A program made the position numbers and the translations under genes. This document shows positions 33,867-41,868 of a stretch of 64,000 nt of DNA, one piece after another. The DNA is from RH-AL1 sp964235705. Lineage in GTDB: Bacteria; Pseudomonadota; Alphaproteobacteria; Rhizobiales; Beijerinckiaceae. Position 1 is the stretch's first letter; each line of letters opens with the position of its first letter. The notes below the pieces were generated by a model, which was given only the letters and a program-made list of their open reading frames with translations, was not told the origin of the DNA and searched no databases. Where the stretch lies: NCBI GenBank assembly GCA_964235705.1, contig CAXSDP010000013.1, positions 5,712-69,711 on the forward strand, given 5' to 3'.

Positions 33867-35438
33867 TCAGGACGGGGTCGCCAGCAAGCCCGGTACGTTC
33901 TGCTCTACCCAAGATTTCAGCTCCGCCAACGCGGGATGCGCGAGGTTCTTGCGCAGGTACGTTTGTATGCGCGGGATGTGAACGAGGTATTGCGGTTTGC
34001 GGTCCCGCTTGTCGAGCCGGGCGAATATGCCGAGGATCTTGGTGGCGCGCTGGGCGCCGAGGATCGCGTAGGCCTTGGCGAAGGCCGCCGTGTCGAAGCC
34101 GGCGTCCTGCCGGCGCCGCGCCATCGCGTAATGACCGAGCAGCCGCAGTTCGACGTCGGCCGGCACGGACACGCGCGCGTCCTGCAGCAGCGAGGCGACG
34201 TCGTAGGCGGGGTGCCCCAGCACGCAATCCTGGAAGTCGATCATGCCGACGCGGGCGAGCCCCTCGCGGTCCGCCAACCACAGGAGGTTCGGCGAATGGT
34301 AGTCCCGCAGCGTCCAGGTGGGGGGCGCGGCGACCACGTCCTCCAGCGTGTCGCGCCAAAGCTTGACGAAACTGGCCTTGGCGCCGGACGAGGGCATCAC
34401 CTTGGCCAGGTGCGGCGCGTACCACTCGGGCAGCAGCTCGACCTCGATGGTGAGGGCCTCGATGTCGTAGGGCGGGATGGCGTAGGTGCCGCCGTCGCCG
34501 TCGGGCAGGGTGGTCGCGCACGGGGCGCCGTGGAGGTGCGCCAGCGCGCCGACCGCCTCGGCGTAGCGCTCGACCATGATGCCCTCGCCGTCGACCAGGA
34601 GCTCCGAGCCGAGGTCCTCGATGATCGCGAGGCCGGTGCCGACGTCGTGCGCGTGGACCGCCGGCGCGGAGAAGCCGAGTTCGCGCAGGCCGCCCCCGAT
34701 CGCGAGGTAGGGCGTGATGGTCTCGGCCAGGTGGGCGATGGCGCTGTAGGGCTTGCCGTAGCGGATTGGCGGGCCGTCGGGGCGGGGTGGCGAGATCATC
34801 AGGATCGCCTCCGCGCCGTCGGGCTTGCGGAGCCGCTCGTAGGCGCGGGTGGAGGCGTCCCCCATCATGAAGGTGCGTTCGGCGTCGCTGAAGCCGCCGC
34901 GCTCCAGGATGTCGCGCACGGAGCGCGACAGGGTGAGGCGCTGCCCGATCGCACCGACGCCGGTCACCGCGACGGTGCGGAAGCCCGCCCCCTTCCCCGC
35001 GTCGGTGTGGAAGGCGATGTCGAGCCGCTCGCCGGCGAGGCCGCCGCCGGCCCGCTCCGGCCATTCCACGATGACCAGCGCCCCCTCCGCCGCCTCGTCC
35101 CAGCCGAGTTCGGCCAGCTCGGAGGGGTCCTTGATGCGGAACAGGTCGGCGTGGACGATGGGGAAGCGGGCGGCGTCCTTGACGGCGCTGTCGTACACCT
35201 GGAGCAGGGTGAAGGTCGGGCTCGGCACGTCGAGGTCCGGCTCGCCGGTGAGGGCGCGGATGAGCGCGCGGGCGAAGGTCGTCTTGCCCGATCCGAGTTC
35301 GCCCGACAGCGTCACGAGGTCGCCCGGCTGGACCAGCGAGGCGATGTCGGCGGCGAGCGAGACGGTCGCCGCCTCGTCGACCACGTCGAGGTACCAGACG
35401 AACGACGACGGGGGCTCCGGCTGCGCCTCGGCGGTCAT
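33867..35438 (-). CDS. TsaE-AmgK fusion: tRNA t6A ATPase plus sugar-type phosphotransferase
   Basis: 523 residues from ATG 35438. N-terminal TsaE (about 10-150): Walker A GELGSGKTTFARALIRAL, then VPSPTFTLLQVYD and HADLFRIKD, and VEWPERAG. TsaE aids t6A37 formation on tRNA. The C-terminal part (about 180-520) is an aminoglycoside-phosphotransferase-like kinase: AIIEDLGSELLVDGEG, catalytic LRDYHSPNLLWLADRE and IDFQDCVLGHPAYDVASLLQ. It is the AmgK type that phosphorylates MurNAc. This fusion is widespread in alphaproteobacteria. murU follows on the same strand. Confidence 0.9.
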   Translation of the reverse strand: MTAEAQPEPPSSFVWYLDVVDEAATVSLAADIASLVQPGDLVTLSGELGSGKTTFARALIRALTGEPDLDVPSPTFTLLQVYDSAVKDAARFPIVHADLFRIKDPSELAELGWDEAAEGALVIVEWPERAGGGLAGERLDIAFHTDAGKGAGFRTVAVTGVGAIGQRLTLSRSVRDILERGGFSDAERTFMMGDASTRAYERLRKPDGAEAILMISPPRPDGPPIRYGKPYSAIAHLAETITPYLAIGGGLRELGFSAPAVHAHDVGTGLAIIEDLGSELLVDGEGIMVERYAEAVGALAHLHGAPCATTLPDGDGGTYAIPPYDIEALTIEVELLPEWYAPHLAKVMPSSGAKASFVKLWRDTLEDVVAAPPTWTLRDYHSPNLLWLADREGLARVGMIDFQDCVLGHPAYDVASLLQDARVSVPADVELRLLGHYAMARRRQDAGFDTAAFAKAYAILGAQRATKILGIFARLDKRDRKPQYLVHIPRIQTYLRKNLAHPALAELKSWVEQNVPGLLATPS

Positions 35439-35584
35439 GACTCGACGATCATGGAATATCTCCTTGGCCCACATCGCGGCCCGACATCGCGGAGCTTGCT
35501 CGAACTTGGTTACCGAAGCAGCACCGACCCGCGCCGGCAAGGCGAAATCGATCGTGATCGATCGTGGCGCCGGCGGCGCGCGCC

Positions 35585-38125
35585 TCAGGCTTCCTCCACC
35601 AGGGCGAGCTTCTCATTCCGCGTCGGGAAGATGCACGTCACCGTGGTGCCCTGGCCCGGCGCGCTGTCGATCAGCACCCGGCCCCCGTGCAGCTCCACGA
35701 AGCTCTTCACGATGGACAGGCCCAGGCCCACGCCGCGATGGCGCGAGCCGATCGTGTTGGAATGGAAGCGGTCGAAGACGTGGGCGAGCACGTCGTCGGG
35801 GATGCCGCGCCCCTGGTCGGACACCTTGATCACGATCTCCGCGCCGCGCCGCAGCGCCGCCAGCGTCACCGTTTGGCCGGGCGCGGAGAAGCCGATCGCG
35901 TTGGACAGCAGGTTGAACAGGATCTGCCGCAGGCGCTTGGCGTCGGCCTTGAACGAGCCGAGGTTGGGCAGGGCGACGACCTGGAGGGTCAGCGCCGATT
36001 CCGACAGCCGGTCCTGCACCCCCTCGGCGGCGGAGCTGATCGTGTCCAGCACGTCGATGTCGCGCAGGTTGAGTTCGAGCGCGCCGGTGTCGATGGTGGC
36101 GAGGTCGAGGATGTCGTTGATGATGGCGAGCAGCGCCGCCGACGACTTCATGACGTAGCCGACGTACTCGGACTGCTTGGGGTTGAGCGAGCCGATGGAG
36201 CCGTCGCCGAGCAGCTGGATGAAGCCGATGATGTTGGTGAGCGGCGAGCGCAGCTCGTAGCTGACGTGGTGGACGAAGTCGTTGCGCAACTGCTCGGTTT
36301 CCAGCAGCGCCTGGTTGCGCTCGGTCAGCGCCCGCTCGACGTTGACGCTGGCGGTGGTGTCGGTGAAGGTCAGCAGCGTCGCCCCGTCGGGGAGCGGCGC
36401 GGCGGTGCAGTCGATGATGGTGCCGTCGCGGCAGGTGAGCCGCTGTTCCAGCCCCGTGCGCTGGTCGTGCAGCCCGGCGACCGCCATGCGCAGGATGCCC
36501 CACGGCTCGGCGGTGGGCGACAGCCGCGCGCACAGCGTCGCCACGCGGTCGATGTGCGGCTTGGCGTCGAGGTCCTTGCGCTCGAGGCGCCACAGCGCGG
36601 CGAAGGCGGCGTTGGACAGCTTGAGCCGGCCGTCCGTGCCGAACACGGCGACGCCCTCCTTCAGCGTGTCGAGCGTTTCGCCCTGGACGCGGGCCTGCGC
36701 GTTGAAGCGCGACTCCAGGTGGAACTGCGCGGTCACGTCGTCGAACAGGTAGGTGACGCCGTTCTGCTGGCTGGGGTTGATGACGGCGCGCAGCGTCCGA
36801 CCGTCGGGCAGGTGCCAAACCTGCTCGCTGGTGTCGAGCGACTGGTAGCCGGCGAGGTGCGCCTCCTTCCAGGAGCGGAAATCCGCCTGTTCCGGCAGCA
36901 TGTGGCGCACGCGCAGGTCGTCGAGGATCTCCGACTCGCTCGGTCCCCCGTCGAGGAAGGCGCCGTTCAGCGACCACAATTGCCGGTAGGCGGCGTTGTG
37001 GAAGACGAGCTGCTTGCGCCGGTCGAAGATGGCGACGGCGGTGGACAGCTGGTCGAGCGTGCGGGCGTGCGCCTGCATGGCCTGCTGGAGGTCGAGCTTC
37101 GCCCCTTCGAGCTGCGACACGTCGAAGGCGATGCCGGTCGACCCGTGCTCGCGGGGCACCTCGACGACCTCGAGGCTGCAGCGCCAGCCGGCCAGCACGG
37201 CGGCGGCCTGGCCACGGTAAACCTCGTTCCGCGCGCGGCACGCCGCCGCCGCCTCCCGCGCCGGGGGCTCGAGCAACTCGGTGCCGCGTCCCATGGCGTC
37301 GGCGGCGTCCTTCGCCTCGACGGCGAGCACGTAGGCCCGGTTGAGCCAGGTCAGCCGGGCCGAACCGTCCCGCACCCAGGCCGGGCAGGGGATCGCGTCG
37401 AGCAGCGCGCGCAGGCCGTCGCGTTCGCCCACCGCGTGGGCGTGCGCCTCGCGCAGCCGCGTCACCTCCAGCCGGTCGCCGGACACGTCGCGGATGCGCA
37501 TCACCGCGCGACCCGCCACCGCGCGACCCTCGACCTCGAGGTGGCGGCCGGCGAGGCTGACGAGCCCCAGGTGGAACGCCTCGCCCCGCTCCCGCAGCCG
37601 GTCGACGCAGCCCTCCAGCGTCCGCGCCTGCTCCGCCCGCAGCCAGGAGCCGAAGGAAAGGACGCGGCGCAGGATCGGCGTGTCGCTGACGAGGCCGACG
37701 TCGCCCTCGATCTCCGCTTCGGCCGCCTGCGACCCCCAGGCGACCGTGATCTGCGTCTCGGCGGCCAGGAACGTTTCGGCGCGGTCGAGCTTGGCCCGCA
37801 CCTCGTTGAGGGCGGAGAGCAGCGCGTTCTCGCGCCCCTGCGCGCGGCGACGCCCGGCGAGGTGGAGCAGCGCGACGGTGGTGGCGAACAGCACCAGGCC
37901 AACGAAGATCGCCAGCAGGTAGGTGTCGTGGGTGCCGCGCAGGTCGCCCAGCACGGCGAGGCGGCTCGCCAGCTCGCCCCCGTCGTCCGCCACCGATGCC
38001 GGCACGGCCTCCGGCCGCACGGTGTCGGCGCGCGCCGCGCCGCACACCATTGCCGGGATGGCACCAGGCAGGAAGACGCGAGACCACGAACGCGTGTATC
38101 CGGTCTCCCGCAGTCGCCTGCGCAT
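35585..38125 (-). CDS. divL: DivL-like PAS-domain kinase with Tyr in place of phosphoacceptor His
   Basis: 846 residues. Signal-like N-terminus, one membrane helix (about 68-90, YLLAIFVGLVLFATTVALLH), PAS-type repeats at about 230-560 (including LLDAIPCPAWVRDGSARLTW), then HisKA and HATPase_c. The phosphoacceptor box reads DFVHHVSYELRSPLTNIIGF: the His is Tyr (Y623), as in DivL. ATP-binding motifs are intact (NLLSNAIGFSAPGQ, DQGRGIPDDVL, GVGLGLSIVKSFVELHGG). DivL links DivK to CckA-CtrA cell-cycle control. Position between tsaE-amgK and ahcY matches rhizobial DivL. Confidence 0.9.
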   Translation of the reverse strand: MRRRLRETGYTRSWSRVFLPGAIPAMVCGAARADTVRPEAVPASVADDGGELASRLAVLGDLRGTHDTYLLAIFVGLVLFATTVALLHLAGRRRAQGRENALLSALNEVRAKLDRAETFLAAETQITVAWGSQAAEAEIEGDVGLVSDTPILRRVLSFGSWLRAEQARTLEGCVDRLRERGEAFHLGLVSLAGRHLEVEGRAVAGRAVMRIRDVSGDRLEVTRLREAHAHAVGERDGLRALLDAIPCPAWVRDGSARLTWLNRAYVLAVEAKDAADAMGRGTELLEPPAREAAAACRARNEVYRGQAAAVLAGWRCSLEVVEVPREHGSTGIAFDVSQLEGAKLDLQQAMQAHARTLDQLSTAVAIFDRRKQLVFHNAAYRQLWSLNGAFLDGGPSESEILDDLRVRHMLPEQADFRSWKEAHLAGYQSLDTSEQVWHLPDGRTLRAVINPSQQNGVTYLFDDVTAQFHLESRFNAQARVQGETLDTLKEGVAVFGTDGRLKLSNAAFAALWRLERKDLDAKPHIDRVATLCARLSPTAEPWGILRMAVAGLHDQRTGLEQRLTCRDGTIIDCTAAPLPDGATLLTFTDTTASVNVERALTERNQALLETEQLRNDFVHHVSYELRSPLTNIIGFIQLLGDGSIGSLNPKQSEYVGYVMKSSAALLAIINDILDLATIDTGALELNLRDIDVLDTISSAAEGVQDRLSESALTLQVVALPNLGSFKADAKRLRQILFNLLSNAIGFSAPGQTVTLAALRRGAEIVIKVSDQGRGIPDDVLAHVFDRFHSNTIGSRHRGVGLGLSIVKSFVELHGGRVLIDSAPGQGTTVTCIFPTRNEKLALVEEA

Positions 38126-38405
38126 CCCTCGAACCTCGCCCGTGCCGCCTCGAATCGCGTCACTCTAGCGACGCGCGCCGGCTTTGATAATCGAGCCGGG
38201 CGGTTCGGCGACACCGGAAGTTGGCCTTGGCGGCGATGCCGGCGGGGTGTTGCGCTTTGGCCGCGCGGCGGCCGGGGCCGGGACGCCTCGACGCCGGGCG
38301 GCCAACCGGCTTTCCTCGTTTCCGCGCTTTCGCACCAACGAGGCTGCGAACATTGTCCGATGATGGAATTTGCTGGTCGTGACGTGCCTAGGGTAAATAT
38401 ACCTT
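38126..38405. other. Spacer between divL and the toxin module
   Basis: 280 bases divide divergent genes. The only structure I can support is a 12-base inverted repeat GGTA-AATA-TACC at 38392-38403, which takes the place of a ribosome site just before the toxin ATG (38406). Nothing else is recognised. Confidence 0.45.
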
Positions 38406-39359
38406 ATGCGAGAACATAGGATCCACCTCGCCAAGATGCCGTCGGCCGCCCCGTGCTGGCCGTTCGGCGTGACCCTTTGCCCGGCCATCGACGACGCCGG
38501 CCTGTTCATCGGCGCCCGCGTCCGCCTCGCGCGGTTCGCCCGGCACGGCGGCCTCGCGCTCGACGCCGACGGCCCGCGCGTGCTCGCGCTCCTCTCGGTC
38601 GCGGCCGAGCGGGCAGTGTCGGACGGCGTCTTCGTGCCGATCGCTGCCGCGTCGGACCATTGGCGGCGCGGCGCAAAGGCCCTCGCTAACATCCGCCTCG
38701 CCCAGGCGCGGCTGCCCTGGCTCACATCTGAGGTTAACGCGCGGAACGTGCGGGATGCGGCGGACCTGCTCGACGGCGGCCTGACACCGCATGCCCTCAT
38801 GAAAGCGCTCGGCTTCGACACCGCTGCGCTTGAGAAGTTCGATCCTGACCAAGCGCGCGTGCCCGCCGGAAGCGGTCCGACCAGCGGGCGATGGACAGAT
38901 GGATCAAATTCCGGTGCCACCATCACCCCGGTCTCGTCATCCCGTCAGGTCGAGCCTCGCCTGCCCATCATCCCGATCGTCGACGACGATCCGATTGTGC
39001 CTCTTGGCGAGATGGTCATACCGCATGACGGTATTGTTGATCCGCTCGACCCGGCAAACCTCAACAGGCGGTTGAGTGCCGCAGAACTGCTAGAAATTGC
39101 CGCAACGCTCAAGATGATACGAGCCTCTGACCCTGCTGATCAACGACGTTTGAACCCGCATGAGTACAAGAACTTTCCGCACAGGGACACAAAGGCGCAA
39201 CTGCCAATCGGTGGCACCTACAAGACCTACTATATGCGCCTGCCAGGCGCCGATCCTGGAGACTCTAGGATTGTCATAGACGAGCGTGGTCCTATTTACT
39301 TCACGAAGAACCATTACAGAAGCTTTTATCCGGTAGATGTTCTAAAGCGAAGAAACTGA
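38406..39359 (+). CDS. Putative barnase-like (N1/T1 RNase family) toxin with altered active site
   Basis: 317 residues. N-terminal 140 residues are helical and unnamed. FDPDQARVPAGSGPTSGRWT (145-164) is a linker style recalled from alphaproteobacterial phage and toxin proteins. The last about 65 residues match microbial RNases of the barnase type: NFPHRDTKAQLPIGG, then SRIVIDERGPIYFTKNHYRS. R288 and H303 align with barnase R87 and H102. The position of the general-base Glu73 reads T274 (in YKTYYM). A barstar-like gene follows in 10 bases. There is no signal peptide, so export is unclear. GC falls in the toxin end. Confidence 0.72.
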   Translation: MREHRIHLAKMPSAAPCWPFGVTLCPAIDDAGLFIGARVRLARFARHGGLALDADGPRVLALLSVAAERAVSDGVFVPIAAASDHWRRGAKALANIRLAQARLPWLTSEVNARNVRDAADLLDGGLTPHALMKALGFDTAALEKFDPDQARVPAGSGPTSGRWTDGSNSGATITPVSSSRQVEPRLPIIPIVDDDPIVPLGEMVIPHDGIVDPLDPANLNRRLSAAELLEIAATLKMIRASDPADQRRLNPHEYKNFPHRDTKAQLPIGGTYKTYYMRLPGADPGDSRIVIDERGPIYFTKNHYRSFYPVDVLKRRN

Positions 39360-39369
39360 GGACAGGCCT

Positions 39370-39825
39370 ATGCCCAGATACGTCATACAGCTTGAGGTCG
39401 CCGACCAGAAAACGCTCGACGAGTTACGAGCTGCGGTCCGTGCCCGGCCTGAGGTGAGCAAGGCGGTAGCGACAAAGACAGATCCAACACCGGCACCAGC
39501 AAAGGAGACGATGGGCACGCGCATTATCACAGTCGACGCGTCGGGGTGGACGCGCAGCCGCGACATCTACGACGCGATCCTGCCCCTGCTCGGCGCACCC
39601 GTCTGGCATGGAGACAACATGAACGCGCTCACCGAATCGATCGTCTGGGGCGAGATCAATGCCGTCGAGCCACCTTACGTCCTGCGCATCCACGGCACCG
39701 CGACCCTGCCGCCCGACGTCGCCGAGGAACTGGGCTGGCTCAAGGAAGGAGTGACGGACGGTCGGGCGGAGTTCAACGTCCGACGCGGGCACGACGTCGA
39801 CGTCGATGTCGAACTCCTGCCCTGA
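39370..39825 (+). CDS. Barstar-like inhibitor, two possible starts
   Basis: 151 residues. The barstar fold is at about residues 49-151: RIITVDASGWTRSRDIYDAI, then LPLLGAPVWHGDNMNALTES and EPPYVLRIHG. The helix that blocks barnase reads HGDNMNALTES; barstar D35 corresponds to N85 and D39 to E89. An internal ATG at 39511 is preceded by AAAGGAG (39501-39507), so a 104-residue core inhibitor could be made independently. The 47 residues before it are a distinct small region. It starts 10 bases after the toxin stop. Confidence 0.82.
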   Translation: MPRYVIQLEVADQKTLDELRAAVRARPEVSKAVATKTDPTPAPAKETMGTRIITVDASGWTRSRDIYDAILPLLGAPVWHGDNMNALTESIVWGEINAVEPPYVLRIHGTATLPPDVAEELGWLKEGVTDGRAEFNVRRGHDVDVDVELLP

Positions 39826-40228
39826 CCGCCGCGCGCCGTCGGACCCGCCTGATCCCGCGTCGCCCGACGCCATCGGCGACGTCGCCCGCGTCCGCGCGTT
39901 GCTGATCGCGGCGGCGCGGCGGGGCGCCGCCCTCAGCTACGCCGGGCTGCTCGACCAACTCGGCCACCGCTTCACCCGCCCCAGGATGCGGGCGCTGTGC
40001 CGGACGCTCGACGCGATCGACGAGGCGGCCGCCGTGGCGGGCGAGCCGGACCTCGCGGTGCTGGTCGTGCGCGCGTCGGACGGCCTGCCCGGCCAGGGTT
40101 GGTGGACGGGCCGCGCGTGGATGGCGGGCCACGACGGCCCCTGGACGGGGCCGGCGGCGATGGTGTTCGTGCGCGCGGAGCAGGACCGCGCGTTCCGTTA
40201 CTGGGGATGCCGGCCGGCCGGCGCGTGA
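39806..40228 (+). CDS. Conserved hypothetical protein
   Basis: 140 residues, overlapping the end of the barstar gene by 20 bases. A Pro/Asp-rich lead is followed by VRALLIAAARRGAALSYAGL, RPRMRALCRTLDAIDEAAAV and VVRASDGLPGQGWW, ending RAFRYWGCRPAGA. The pattern is helix-rich with a conserved GLPGQGWW turn. I have seen similar unnamed proteins in Rhizobiales but cannot name a domain. Whether it belongs to the toxin module or is simply next to ahcY is open. Confidence 0.6.
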   Translation: MSNSCPDRRAPSDPPDPASPDAIGDVARVRALLIAAARRGAALSYAGLLDQLGHRFTRPRMRALCRTLDAIDEAAAVAGEPDLAVLVVRASDGLPGQGWWTGRAWMAGHDGPWTGPAAMVFVRAEQDRAFRYWGCRPAGA

Positions 40229-40259
40229 GCGCGCGACCGGCACGGGGGTTGGCGACGCC

Positions 40260-41666
40260 TCAGTAGCGGTACTCGTTGGTCTTGTAGGGTCCCTGCGCCG
40301 GGACGTTGAGGTAGGTCGCCTGCTTCTCGCTCATCACGGTGAGCTTGGCGCCGACCTTCTCGAGGTGGAGCTTGGCCACCTTCTCGTCGAGCGTCTTGGG
40401 CAGCGTGTAAACGTGGAGGCCGTACTCGCCCTGCTTGGTCCATAGCTCGATCTGCGCGAGCGTCTGGTTGGTGAAGGACGCCGACATCACGAACGAGGGG
40501 TGGCCGGTGGCGTTGCCGAGGTTCACCAGCCGGCCTTCCGACAGCAAGATGATCCGCTTGCCGGACGCCAGCTCGATCTCGTCGACCTGCGGCTTGATGT
40601 TGTTCCACTTCATGTTCTTCAGCGCGCCGACCTGGATCTCGCTGTCGAAGTGGCCGATGTTGCAGACGATCGCGCGGTCCTTCATGGCCCGCATGTGGTC
40701 GACGGTGATGACGTCCACGTTGCCGGTCGCCGTCACGAAGATGTCGGCGCGGGGCGCGGCGTCCTCCATGGTGGTGACCTCGTAGCCCTCCATCGCCGCC
40801 TGCAGCGCGCAGATCGGATCGATCTCGGAGATCATCACGCGGCAGCCGGCGTTGCGTAAGCTCGCGGCCGAGCCCTTGCCCACGTCGCCGAAGCCGGCGA
40901 TCATCGCCACCTTGCCGGACATCATCACGTCCGTGCCGCGCCGGATGCCGTCGACGAGCGACTCGCGGCAGCCGTACAGGTTGTCGAACTTCGACTTGGT
41001 GACGGAATCGTTGACGTTGATCGCCGGCCACAGCAGCCGGCCCTCCTTCTCCATCTGGTACAGGCGGTGGACGCCGGTGGTGGTCTCCTCCGAGACGCCC
41101 TTGATGGCGTGGCCCTGGCGGCCGTACCAGCCGGGGTGGGTCTTCAGCCGGCCCTTGATGGCGGCGAAGAGCACCTCCTCCTCCTCGTTGGTGGCGCCGT
41201 CGAGGAAGGCGGTGTCGCCGGCCTCCGCCTTCATGCCGAGGTGGATCAGCATGGTGGCGTCGCCACCGTCATCGAGCACCATGTTGGGAGTGCCGCCGTC
41301 CTCCCACTCGAAGATCTTATGGGTGTACTCCCAATAGTCCTTGAGGCTCTCGCCCTTGATGGCGAACACGGGGGTGCCGGCGGCGGCGATGGCGGCGGCG
41401 GCGTGGTCCTGCGTCGAGTAGATGTTGCAGGACGCCCAGCGCACGTCGGCGCCGAGCGCCTTCAGGGTCTCGATCAGCACGCCGGTCTGGATCGTCATGT
41501 GCAGCGAGCCGGCGATGCGCGCGCCCTTCAGCGGCTGCGCCGCGCCGTACTCGGCGCGCGTCGCCATCAGGCCGGGCATCTCCGTCTCGGCGATGTCGAG
41601 CTCCTTGCGGCCCCAACCGGCGAGGGCGATGTCGGCGACGACGTAATCCTTGGGCGAGTGGGTCAT
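40260..41666 (-). CDS. ahcY: S-adenosylhomocysteine hydrolase
   Basis: 468 residues, the bacterial length with insert. Motifs: LHMTIQTGVLIETLKALGAD, VFAIKGESLKDYWEYT, LYGCRESLVDGIRRGTDVMM, the NAD-binding GFGDVGKGSAASLR, and the terminal YKTNEYRY with the conserved Lys-Tyr pair. It hydrolyses SAH to adenosine and homocysteine, keeping methylation going. A defined promoter and an inverted-repeat operator lie upstream. It is divergent from the GT8 gene. Confidence 0.97.
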   Translation of the reverse strand: MTHSPKDYVVADIALAGWGRKELDIAETEMPGLMATRAEYGAAQPLKGARIAGSLHMTIQTGVLIETLKALGADVRWASCNIYSTQDHAAAAIAAAGTPVFAIKGESLKDYWEYTHKIFEWEDGGTPNMVLDDGGDATMLIHLGMKAEAGDTAFLDGATNEEEEVLFAAIKGRLKTHPGWYGRQGHAIKGVSEETTTGVHRLYQMEKEGRLLWPAINVNDSVTKSKFDNLYGCRESLVDGIRRGTDVMMSGKVAMIAGFGDVGKGSAASLRNAGCRVMISEIDPICALQAAMEGYEVTTMEDAAPRADIFVTATGNVDVITVDHMRAMKDRAIVCNIGHFDSEIQVGALKNMKWNNIKPQVDEIELASGKRIILLSEGRLVNLGNATGHPSFVMSASFTNQTLAQIELWTKQGEYGLHVYTLPKTLDEKVAKLHLEKVGAKLTVMSEKQATYLNVPAQGPYKTNEYRY

Positions 41667-41696
41667 GAGCGGGCGGAACTCCGTTGCGGTGCCAGG

Positions 41697-41725
41697 GCTA
41701 TAGCAAGGCCGCGCGCCGCTAGCAA
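41697..41725 (-). promoter_or_regulatory. ahcY promoter (TTGCTA-17-TATAGC)
   Basis: On the minus strand TTGCTA (41720-41725) is followed after 17 bases (41703-41719) by TATAGC (41697-41702), 31 bases before the ahcY ATG. The spacing is ideal for a sigma70-type promoter and implies a leader of about 25 bases. Confidence 0.78.
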
Positions 41726-41751
41726 TAAAGATATAAGCAAGTCTTTATATG
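41723..41751 (-). promoter_or_regulatory. Inverted-repeat operator upstream of ahcY, SahR-like
   Basis: CAATAAAGA (41723-41731) and TCTTTATATG (41742-41751) form an inverted repeat with exact ATAAAGA/TCTTTAT arms, overlapping the -35 element. ATAAAG-type palindromes upstream of ahcY are known as sites of SAH-responsive ArsR-family regulators (SahR) in proteobacteria. The regulator gene is not in the window, so this identity is inference. Confidence 0.6.
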
Positions 41752-41868
41752 GCCTCGATCGCGCCGCCGGCTCGCGGCGGTTCGTGACGTCCGGTTGCCC
41801 CGCCCGTCGATCTTTGCCATGGCAGGCGCCGCGAGCGCGGGGTGCGATCGAGGGGGTTTCGGCGTCGG

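Noticed and set aside
38165..38926. Minus-strand frames opposite the barnase-like gene
   Set aside because: They lack recognisable sequence, while the plus-strand frame has a toxin domain and a matching inhibitor gene behind it.
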